From positions 10,797,992 through 10,861,991 of the forward strand of contig JAKOON010000011.1 of the NCBI GenBank assembly GCA_022577435.1: a stretch of DNA of 64,000 bases, written 5' to 3'. Within the stretch, counting starts at the first letter, position 1, and the number at the start of each line of letters is the position of its first letter. A program made the translations under genes and the position numbers. Below, piece by piece: positions 41,538 to 51,808 of this stretch. The DNA is from Embiotoca jacksoni. Lineage: Eukaryota > Chordata > Actinopteri > Embiotocidae. The notes beneath the pieces are model-generated. The model was not told where the DNA came from. It saw only the letters and a list, made by a program, of their open reading frames with translations, and made no database searches.

Positions 41538-42660
41538 CATTTGAACTGTGTAACCCCCCCTCCCCCCCCCGTGTTTCTGTTACTCGGCCGTCCTCGCCGG
41601 CTGGACGGTCGGATTTAGGAGGTTTTATTTGGACGACTCATTCGTTTACCAGTTATTACCCGACGCCGCGCGTGAATTCGAGGCGAGGCGACTTAAATCC
41701 TGCGTACCGTGACGAAGTAGAAAAGGGTGTTCGGATGGAACGAACCCTGAACTTTTGGACGGTATTCGAGTCCACGGTGAGGTCGAAAGTCGACGTGGGT
41801 TCATTTTCAGTTCCAAAAACGATCTTTTCCGAAACCGTAGCCCGAGTAGGTTCTGTTGCTTTAAACTGTAACCGGAACGGTGACCGCGACGCGTTCAACC
41901 CGAGTCACGACCGTTTCGGAAGGAGGACCGCGTCGTTTTAACGCGAGACGCGCAGAACCGAGGATTTATGTAGAAAACCAAAAAGAGTGCGAACACATCA
42001 AAATACGTCTGTTCATTCTTTCGGTCGCCTCATCCTGCTTTGACAACGGCCTTAAAGCTCTTTATTCCCCTCAGCAGTTTAACGAGGTCGTCAACTGAGC
42101 TTTTATTTTGAAAGAGTTGCAACATTGTCGGTTGCTTTTCCTTTCAATGAGTTCTGACTCATCTCAAACCATCGGAGCCGGTTCGGAGTCCTTGATTGGA
42201 TATTCTTCTTTTTCTTCTTCCTCTTCTTCTTGGTCTTCTTCTTCCTCTTCCTCTTCTTGGTCGTCCTCAGTCGTGGTACACACCATTAACGTCTGATTAA
42301 CTCTGTCTCCTCCATCAGCCTCGATGTTCAGATACGTCTGCTCTGCTTGAACTCCGACCTTTAATCTGAGCTGATGTCCCCCCCCCTCCTCCCCCGAGAC
42401 TCCCGTCGGTCTTCGTCTCCTCCTCTTCCTCAGAGACAAAGAACCTTTGTTGAAATGTTGTGATTGTTGCGTCTTAAAGTAACGACGGACTGTTGTTGGT
42501 CTTCCGCTGCGGTAGTTGAATCGGGATGTTTGCAGTGTACTTGCTACGACCTCGTGACTCGTAGCTCGGCTCAGCGGTCAACAGGTCGCTGCCTCCAAGG
42601 CGGTCGGCCTGGTTACCGTCCAGTTTTGGTGCCTTTCAGCTTTGTTTTTCATTGTAGAAA

Positions 42661-42691
<31 letters not shown>

Positions 42692-43544
42692 GTCTTAATA
42701 ATCAATGTAAAATCGGCCGAACTGGATATAAAAACACAAACTGTCTGATGCATTGTGTTTATTAAGCTGTTCGCAGAGGTACTAACAATCAGTCAGTGCT
42801 TCGTTCGGATGGGAATATTGTCTGTTTTGTGACGAGTAGATGAGCAGAGAAGTCGTTTTAAAAGCCAGAGTTTGACTTCTGCAGCGCTGAGAGGGTGAAA
42901 AAAACCTTCAGTAAATAAAAAAAACTACGTAAAACTCAAAATAACGTTAAAGTATTCAGTTCCCCGAGGAGCCCGATAAGAGGTGGAAGAATTTTAATTA
43001 TCAGGAGATTTTTTTTTTTTCTTCTTTTTCTCAAAATACAAAAAAAAAAAAAAAAGTTTCAAATGACACGTGAATGTCGTCGCATTTTCATACATTTTCT
43101 TCGCCGACACGTGGACTCTGCGCGTTTCGGTGCATCGGTAACAAACTTTTTAATTCCTCTGTACTGCGACATTTTGACAAAGAGTACAAGTGTACAATCA
43201 CGGCAAAAAGGAAAACAAAAAAGGGGGGAGGGGGGGAGGGGTGGGGAGGGGGACACGACAGAAATAAACAGACGGCATCAGATGCCGGAAATATTCCAAA
43301 CAAAAGTCTGTAAACGGGTCTGCATAAAGCCAATGATTCATCTGAGAGAACATTCAACGTCTACGTAGCAGAACAGCCTCTTTTTCTTTCTTTCTTTCTT
43401 TCTTTTATTTGTATTTTTTTACAGTTTGATTTCAACGATCCAGGATGCCACCTCGAACAATTTTCTCGTATTTTCCTAAAAAGAAATCAGTAGAAAGAAG
43501 TCGATAGGAACCAAAGGGTGACACCTAGAGGTCAGAGCCTGCCT
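41538..43544. other. Spacer between convergent ckmt2 and ube2l3-like genes
   Basis: Contains a (CTT)n-type tract at about 42205-42263, a 27-base A run near 42664-42691, a G-rich stretch at 43221-43251 and a TTTC tract at 43381-43405. A minus-strand open frame at 42164-42439 is discussed among the findings. The unseen 3' end of the ube2l3-like gene may extend into this region. Confidence 0.6.
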
Positions 43545-43644
43545 NNNNNNNNNNNNNNNNNNNNNNNNNNNNNNNNNNNNNNNNNNNNNNNNNNNNNNNN
43601 NNNNNNNNNNNNNNNNNNNNNNNNNNNNNNNNNNNNNNNNNNNN
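43545..43644. other. Assembly gap (100 N)
   Basis: Exactly 100 N, the usual placeholder for a gap of unknown size. It interrupts family B copy 3 on its right and lies where the last exon of the ube2l3-like gene is expected. Confidence 0.99.
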
Positions 43645-43895
43645 TGTTTCAGTTACCTGTCCCGTTACTGCGTCCTTTGAAACCCCAAAAAACACAAACC
43701 CGCCTGAACTGTGGCGCCGTGGCAACAGTGGTTCTCCAACATGACGACACGCCCGCTCGCAGTCGAGAAAGAGGAGTCAGTGGAAATCACTGCACGGGCT
43801 CAGGAACACTTGGGACGACACTCGGAACACTTCCTCATGAAGGCTGTTGCTTCCTGTGTGCGTCGCTGGAAGAGACTCTGAACTTTGCGATCGAA
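43645..43895. mobile_element. Family B element, copy 3 (cut by the assembly gap)
   Basis: Reads GTTTCAGTTACCTGTCCCGT, GGTTCTCCAACATGACGACA and CTTCCTCATGAAGGCTGTTG: the interior in reverse orientation, then a terminal repeat, ending near CTCTGAACTTTGCGATC. The other half is lost in the N gap. Confidence 0.65.
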
Positions 43896-44030
43896 CCCTC
43901 GTAAACTTGCCAAACTCAAGTTACAGCTTTTACAGTTACCGTTTCAGCTAACAGTCAGTTACAGACCTCAACATGCTTCTTCTTCTTCCTTTTTTTTTTT
44001 TTTGGACACCGGGTAAGTACTTCGTCTCAC

Positions 44031-46446
44031 CTTGGCTCGTTCTTGTGGCCGGCTTCCAGTTCTCCACGCTGATGATGGGCAGACACACCTGGCCCTTCTC
44101 GTCGATGTTGGGGTGGTAGATTTTCGTCTTGAAGGTGATCTTGGGCGGCTTGAAGGGGTACTCGGCGGGGAAGATGAGCTCGATCCGAAACGCCCCTTTG
44201 TCGTACGGAGCACAGTCCTTTAGGACAGGTTCGAAGATCGGTGGGAGAAAAGAGAACGAAAGAAAAGAAATCACATTTAGTCGTCGTTTCTCGGTCAAAG
44301 TCACGTCTGTGTGGTTGATGCTAAAAAGGTTTTTATGTCTCCGCAGCTGGACAGATGTGTCGGTGTCTGTTTTGATTCAAAAGGGGAAACTGAAAGTTGC
44401 TTTGTTGAGCACTTACAGGAACAATTAGCCCTTGCCAGACCAAAATATTTGCTTCGTCCACTTGAATGTTGCGGAAATGCTTGATTCCAGATTTGCGAAT
44501 GTCATCAAGCTCCTGCAGGAAAAAAAACAAACCAACTGATGATTTAAAGGAGGCGTGAAGTCACGAGATAACAGAGAGAACAGACATGAAGACGGGAGCG
44601 GCAGGCAAATCCAACCTGCAGTTACATCACTTTCTCCACAGTGAGTCAGCTCTCGACTCATCGTATCGATCACAAAATGTCCTTTATCCTCACAGAGGTT
44701 TCACATAAATACGTACAAGTCTGTCGGGACCTTTGAGCCGCATGTTTCATACTGTCCTCAATAACATATAACATATAACAAGGTTTTTATGCCGCGAGTG
44801 TTGCGTTGTTCTGTGTTGCGAGGCTGTAAATGTGTTCTTCTTCCTGTCTGCTTGATACTTCACTGTAATCTACCAGAGTAGTAAAAAAAAAAAAAAAAAA
44901 AAGAAGGATTGCAGGCGGAATTCAGGAAGTGAACGTTTTTTTGAATGGGGGAATTCCTGCGAGGCTCTCACAGGGGAAAAATAACCGAGAACATTTACTC
45001 TATTTCAGCACTTGAGTTTAAGCAAGTTTGTGCTTTACTCGGTTGTGTCCAAATCATACGTGTCAAAAAAGCAAACGGTACCAAAGGAAAAATGGAAACG
45101 GCAAAAATCCAGAAATCCTCTTAAACAATGAAAATGAAAGTGTCGTATTCGAGACTTCGTAGTGAAAGTAAACCGATAAATAACGATAAAATGATCAAAA
45201 AGGTTAAATGCCACCACTTGCTTTCTCACTGTCAACAAGCCAAAGCAGAAAAACATTACTCTTCTGCCCGTTTTGTATTTAATAAAAACTATTTATTTAC
45301 TAAGCCCCCACCGTCTTGTAGATTTTACCCGGTCGATAGGAAAACCCTTTCCGGAACATAATCCGGAATAACATTTTTGGGGATAAATTTGAAATATTTC
45401 TGTAGTTATTTAAAATTCACCAAATCTTAAAAGTTTCTGTTTGAGTGCTCTGATGTCAGTGTGGAGAATAGAACGGTAAAATATCCTGCTTCCTTTAGAA
45501 ATCTTTGTCACGAATGTAAAAATGTTTGATAACGTTTGTTTGATGATTCATGTAAAGAATATCTGTTGATATAGCGATATCTGATTGTTTTTACTCCCTG
45601 ATATAAGACATCAGTGTTGGTATCTGCCTAAAAAAAAAAAAAAAAATCCAGTATCTGTCGGGCTTTAATATTTACTAATATCAGCTTTATAAAATTAGTA
45701 AATAAGTTAATGGCGGTTTGTTCCTTAAATCCACCCCTTTAGCAATAAATATGGTATATGTATGCTGTATACTTGCAATTCTTGTTTTGATTTAAAAAAA
45801 AACAAATAAAAAAAACAAATCACAATTTTATTATATTTTACAAACTGTACGATTAATCGTGAAAAATAATTGTCTTATCAATAATTCATGACAAGACACA
45901 TTATAGTGGGATGACACAGCACGCACGAGTATTACATCGTGTTTTGGCCCGGAAAAACGGCAAGAAACTGGAGATTAGTTTTCCTGTCTGATCGATTAGT
46001 CGACCACACCGGCAGATTATTTATCGCGCAGATGGGCTCTGACGTCACGCCCCAGCCCCAAAGTCTCCATGTTTTCGCCTTCAGACGGTGACAAGCAACA
46101 CTTCCCTGTCTCTCACACCGTCCGATAAAACTCGCGCCCCTCGAAACGTCGACGTGTTGTCCCGACTCGGTGACGAGTTTCCCCGCGGGTGCTGAATCAC
46201 GGCGCCGGTAACTAGTTCGCTAACTAACTAACTAGTTTACCTCCTCTCAGTCACCGTCTGTCACGTCATTCTCCTTTCATTTTGTCGGGACACACGAACG
46301 ACAAACACTCGGACATTTTCTCCGGCTCGGCGCGTCTGTAGCTTCACGCACGAAACGGAAACGGTCGGTTTGAAGTCTCTCGAAGCGGTCTGAGTGTAAT
46401 AATTTTGGATTTAGTTTACCTTGCCCAGTCTCCTGGTTGAAGCCAT
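44031..46446 (-). CDS. ube2l3: ube2l3-like E2 ubiquitin-conjugating enzyme (UbcH7 type), exons 1-3 of an expected 4
   Basis: E2 that passes ubiquitin by transthiolation to HECT and RBR ligases such as Parkin and ARIH1. Exons on the minus strand: 46420-46446 (MASTRRLGK), 44417-44512 (ELDDIRKSGIKHFRNIQVDE and on to LIVP), 44031-44217 (DCAPYDKGAFRIE to SQ plus one base). Boundaries match those I recall for mammalian UBE2L3. Catalytic Cys86 is in KGQVCLP and Phe63 in YPFKPP, the ligase-selecting residue; HPN is present. The final exon of about 50 codons is not found between 44030 and 43645, nor in the reachable sequence beyond; the N gap is the likely place. It differs from human at residues 43-44 (CA instead of NP) and by conservative changes elsewhere. 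It resembles UBE2L3 rather than UBE2L6; which fish paralogue is unresolved. Confidence 0.88.
44513..46419 (-). other. ube2l3-like intron 1
   Basis: 1.9 kb, AT-rich, with A runs at about 44882-44901 and 45631-45647. No repeat shared with other parts of the window and no other gene. Confidence 0.75.
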
Positions 46447-46610
46447 TGTGGTACAGATTTCGTGTTCTTCTTCTTCTTCCTGTTTCTTTCCCCGTTCCTC
46501 CCGAACTTCTTCTGACTCCGGTAAGAAAGCGGCTGAGAGGCGGCGTCCTGCTGCTCTACCGCCGCCTACCGTGCGGAGGACGTAGTGCACACTCCAGAAC
46601 TGTGAGGGGG
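46447..46610 (-). promoter_or_regulatory. 5' UTR and proximal promoter region of the ube2l3-like gene
   Basis: On the minus strand the sequence upstream of the ATG is purine-rich (GAAACAGGAAGAAGAAG) and contains ACCGGAGTC and several GGAA cores compatible with ETS factors, typical of housekeeping promoters. No TATA box was found. The start site is not determined. Confidence 0.35.
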
Positions 46611-48297
46611 GGGGGGGTGTAAAATAAGACTTTAATGGTCCCGTATCGGGTGAATCTTCATTACAGCAGATTAAGGACAGAAACCACTGGTAGAAAAAGG
46701 TAAATACAAAATATAAACACAATAGAAATAGAGTAAAATGTAAAAAAAAAAAAGAAATACCCCTATATACGCACTAGGGTTCTCCCAATGAAACTTCGGT
46801 GCAGCACCCCAGCACCTGTAAGCAACCATAGCGTCACTATAAGCTTTGTTTTGCCATTTAAAAAAAAAAGAATTATTTTTAAGGCAGTTAGAGCACTTTA
46901 AATAAATATTGTAATGATAATTGTCCAAAATCACAAAACAAATGCATAGTTTTCAGTCAAAAAAGTGTTTGACATCACACCTAAGTCCCCCAGAAGTTAT
47001 ATACACTAAATACACAAATTTTACGATATATATATATATATATATATATACACAGGATATTCTAACATTATAAATAATGATATATTTTTATGAAAGTATA
47101 TGGTATATTGCACAGGATATAACACATTAGTGATGTGAAGGATTTACTGTATGAATATATAAACATATAATATATTAAGAGTCTGCTATACATAAATAAA
47201 AAATATATATAGTATACATTTTGATATGTATAAGTTAGTAACAATAAATGACGGCAATAATTAAAGGTTATAATTTTTGTTATAAATGTTTGTTAATTCT
47301 TTGTGTATGTACATGTGTTTAATGCTTTAATTTGGAACATCTGGTGTTTCATGGAAATAAATATCACATGACAGTTGAGGACAAAGAGTAACAGTCGCCA
47401 CCTGGTGGCACTAAAGCGGTACTACACAGAACAGGAAAAATCAAAAGAGGTGATGCTCCTCTCAAATTTAGAGGAAGAACTAAAGAAATTTCTTTTGGAA
47501 GATACTAAAATCCACATTTTAACATTTCAAACAACCTTGACTGGGGTAAAGAGACATTTATTTGTAGTCTTGCTCACAAACAAACAACTACAGCCTCTCT
47601 TAAAGGTAATGTTGCATCTCTGTGTGGTTGTATTCATCTTTTTCTGGTCACTTGCTCGGATTTATCTGTTTGCGTGTCCGTAACCTGTTGATTAATTAAG
47701 ACATCAGCATCTGTATCAGCAGCATAAAAGTTTTAAAGACGGAAAAGAATCTATGAAATATATTGTGTTATATTTTGTTATATTAATAATAATAATACAT
47801 TTTATTTGCATGGCACCTTTCATACAAGAAACGCAGCTCAAAGTGCTTTACAGCAGGAGAATTACATGCAGTGTTTCTCATAAAAACAGATATAAAGGAA
47901 CTTTAAAAAAAATATAGAAAAGAAATTAGATGCATAAGAGCAGATCAAATGCACAAGAAAGAGAAGAAATGCATACAAATTAAACCCAAACGGAGTAAGC
48001 ACTACGCATTTGAAGAGGTGTATTATAGTTTACATTAAAAGTACTTCAGAAACTTTTCAAGACAAGTCAAAAGGGGCTCAAATCACCACAGTTTGAACTA
48101 AAGCGGCTTCACGCAAAGAGCATTAAAACCTCGTGCGTTCAGTTGTAATCTCTCTTTTATGTGCGGTCTGTAAATCCGGTGAATAAAGAAGTGCCCGTTT
48201 GGTTTTTTGTTGTTGTTGTTTTTTTCCCGGTGAGAGTCGGTCCACCGGTCGTGCAGCTCCAGCGCATCCTGTGACCTCCCCCCCCCCTCCCCCTCCC
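46611..48297. other. Spacer between divergent ube2l3-like and zfyve16 genes
   Basis: AT-rich. It holds ACTTTAATGGTCCCGTATCG at about 46628-46650 and TACATTTTATTTGCATGGCA with CTCAAAGTGCTTTACA at about 47795-47853, both resembling common fish retroelement tails. A TA tract lies at about 47031-47052. An open frame at 47375-47683 starts at a repeat-like word (GTCGCCACCTGGTGGCAC) and is not supported as a gene. Confidence 0.55.
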
Positions 48298-48623
48298 CCC
48301 TCCACAGTCTGTCCAAGATGGCCGCCTGAGTGCAGAATTTACACCTCTCCTGGAAAACTAATCCCAAGAAGGTTGAGCTCTGCCGCAGCTGCCCTCCCTC
48401 CTCCACCTCCTCCTCCACCTCCTCCTCCACCACCCCGAAACAACTCCCAACTTGTACCCCCCCCCCCCCCCCCACCCCAACCCAAACCCAAACCCAACGC
48501 CGGAGAATGACACGACGACACCGACCGCCTCTGCTCCTGTTTTAAAAAAAAAAAAAGAAAAAAGAAAAAGGAAAATAAAACAACCCGGAAGATGAGCGGA
48601 GTCGCGGAGTAGAACCGAGCCGG
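48298..48623 (+). promoter_or_regulatory. Probable zfyve16 promoter and non-coding exon 1
   Basis: CAAGATGGCCGCC at about 48315-48327 is a YY1-type start-site element, and CCCGGAAGATG near 48585 is an ETS-type site. The segment ends GAGCCGG|GTAAGA at 48623/48624, a strong donor, and the first coding exon starts with an acceptor at 51774. A short open frame ATG AGC GGA GTC GCG GAG TAG (48592-48612) would be an upstream ORF. Confidence 0.45.
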
Positions 48624-51600
48624 GTAAGAGCTCCGGAACACGGACCCGCACGGAGCTAACGTTGCAGCCGAGCGAAAGGCTTCATAGCGAGGCTAACTTA
48701 CAGCCTCGCCTTGTTTTTGGAGCCCCCCTCCGTTTTTGTTTTTGTTTCTTGTATTCCCGGTGGACAAAACAACACGCGGTTTGTTGACGAGTCGGCGTTT
48801 AAAACGTTGATAAAGTTGTCGTGTGGTTTTGACCCTCGACACCCGGTGAAGCGCTTTTAAAACGTCGCTGCTAAACGTTACCTGCTAACGGCGAGGCTAG
48901 TTCATCAGCTCGCTCGCTAATCGTGCGGAGAAGTTAGCTTTCACGCCGACATTAAAAATAAATAAAAAAAATAATCTGATTTCCAAGCTGCTTTTTCTCT
49001 TATTTTACGGAAACGTTTTTTTTTTTTTTATTATTATTTGAAATAACATGGAGCGGTAAAAAACAACAAAAAAAACCTCGTTGAAATGAATTGATGCTCG
49101 TCTGGTGGTGTTACTACGATATCCGTGACCCGACAGGTTGTGCGTGCACCTTTCGGTCGTTGTTTTTTTTTTTGAGTTCGCGGTGTTGTTGCACGATTTG
49201 TTTTAGACATTGTTGTCAGCAAGCAGAACTGGGTTTCAGAGACGTAAAGCGACGCGACGTCTGTTGTTAATAAAGCGTTTCGTCCCTTTTAGAAAGTCAC
49301 CTGACGCGTCCTGGCCGTCACCTGCTGTCATGTGACACCCCCCCCTCCTTCCCCCTTTGAAGTTAAAGGAGAGCTGCTGATGATTAACCACGAGATCCCG
49401 CGTTAAAGTAAAAGTACAAACCGTGTCCAAGTCCTGCTTGAACACAAGTACAGAAGTATCAGCAGCTGAGTTGAAGTATTGAAGTAAAAGTCCCGATTTG
49501 GTCCCTCTGATTGATTTATTATTATTATTATTATATATGACATCATTAGAGTGTTAATAGTGCAGCATCAGTGTGTGTGTGTATACAGCATACAGGAATA
49601 TTTATATGTACCTGTACTTTTTTTTTTTTTATTATATTATAACCACACAAACTTTTTATATAAAGATTGTGTATAGTTTTTGTACACAAAATGTCACCAT
49701 ACTTCAGCTGTTCTTACCGTTCTCATAAGTCAGTGCAAATGGACACGTATATTTCTAGATTTTGGTATTTTGCTTTTTACTTTTTGCACCAGTTTGGATC
49801 GTTTTTGTACTTTTTTTTTTTCTTCTTCTTCTTCTTCGTGCTCTTCTTCAGTATTTCCATTTGAAATGTGCTGAAGTGGAAGGAGCATCAAATGGAAATG
49901 CTCGAGTGTGTTCGAACTGGACTTTGTTACACGCCACCTCTGACTGTGAGGAATATATTTTTTTTAAGAGTGACTTCCTTCTTCCTGTAAATATTTCGTC
50001 TCCGTGGTAACCGGTGACTGAGTGACCCAGCAGCAGCAGCAGCAGCAGCTCAGAAGGGCTTTCTGAAGCCTCACTGTGGAAAAAGGAGGCGTTTTCTAAT
50101 GTTTGTAACGTCACCGCAAACTTGTTAAAGCGTCACATGCGGTCACCTGAAAGTAAACAAATCTTTTATGATCGTGAAAATTTTAGCTGACGATTGATTG
50201 TCACGCAGGTAATTGCAATTAATTGTCTTTTTCTGTTCATTTTAAGACACAAAAAAGCCAGCATTACAAACTAACTTAAATAGATTAAAGAAAAACGAGA
50301 ATAGAATATCAAATTTGAGCCAGATTTGACCTTTTTTTTTTTTTTTTTTTAATGAATGAACATTTCCCGTCAAGTGTTTTCTGTTGTTTATCTGATTGAT
50401 TGCTGCAGGAACAAAGCCTTTTTAATCCCGCTTTGTTTTACACGTTGGGATTACATGAAGCTGAAATGTACCATGTAAAAGGGTGGAAGTCATCGTTTTA
50501 TATCCGAGCTGGTTATTAATGGCCGCGTCATCAAAAACACAGCTGCACTTCTAATAAGTATTTAAAGTTTATTTTTAAAGTAGCTTCTTGTCACTTCTGG
50601 AGTAAGACGCCACTTCAGACTTCTGTTAATCAGGCAGCTGCTTTTTTTTTTTTAAATAATTTTTTTTACAAAGTGTTTGATTTTTTTTCTTTAAGTTTTA
50701 GCTGATTTATTTTCGGCATTAACGATCAGCTCTCCTTGAATTTGACCCGTTTTCATTCCCAGCCTCTGAGAGTTCAGGTCTTTAAAACAGTCTTAGAGTT
50801 TTATTTCATTCTGTATTTCAGGATTAATGGAGTAATAAAAAACTGGACGTGCATGCGGGGTTTTAATAACCCTGGAGGCTCCTGTTATTGATTATCAGAC
50901 TGAAGCTGAACTTTGTGGGAATATCTCACTCGGCCTTTCTTGTTTGTTTGTTTGTTTTTGCACAGGTCAGGATATTTGTGTCTCATTGTTTTCCTCTCAT
51001 TAAGCGACGAGAACAACGATTTGAATGTTTCCCTTCAGTAAAAGTAGATTCACGGTCATTTTAAACCATCTGAAACTCCAGCGTGACTTCTTTTAAAACG
51101 AGGGCCGATAAACGTCGTGACTTCCCCATCGGATGCTTGTGGGAGAGAAAAAGAAAAAAAAAAACCTCAAGCGTTTCTACAGAAATTCTCCAAATAAATC
51201 ACATGATTGAACGCTTGCTGTGAAACTGGTTTGTGTGCCGGCGATGGTGTGCAGTTCCTGGAACTCAACTGGCAGCTTTTCAATTTCCAAATACAGATTT
51301 AGAGTCAGAAATCGGACGCGTTTTCGTCTCGAACGAATCACGGCGGAGCAGCAATAAAGTCTGTCGTTATGTGACGATGAATACAATCGATCTTCGTTTA
51401 CAGGCGTGTTGGAGATGTTTTAGGGTCGTATTTGAATGCAGATGTCATCTTTCCATCAGTTTTAATACTGTACTGCTGTTTGAGATGCAGATTATTGACT
51501 GTTCTTACGTGTCAAAACGTCACATTTGTGTTGATTTACACCCGTTTTGTAGTAAATACGCTTGACTTGGTTTCACCGCTTTAAATGAGTCAACAAGGTG

Positions 51601-51774
51601 TCACTACGAGTTAATGCGTCAAGAAGTCGGTGACCTGCATTCTCGCTCCTGAAGGTTTTTTTTTTTGTTTTGTTTTGTTTTCTGACGACCAGCCAAAGTA
51701 CAAACGTATGAATCTTTGTGTGATGCTTTGTCTTTTTTAATAGAAATAAAATGAGTCTTTTTGTTTGCGTTTAG
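48624..51774 (+). other. Probable zfyve16 intron 1
   Basis: 3.1 kb, AT-rich, with T runs (for example 49616-49631, 50331-50352) and a CAG tract at about 50030-50048. No gene or dispersed family recognised. Confidence 0.65.
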
Positions 51775-51808
51775 GTCCTTGGAGGGGGATCGAAGGTTGC
51801 AACCCAGC

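Noticed and set aside
47375..47683. 102-codon frame in the spacer before zfyve16
   Set aside because: Begins next to a repeat-like CCACCTGGTGGC word, no recognisable domain or splice sites.
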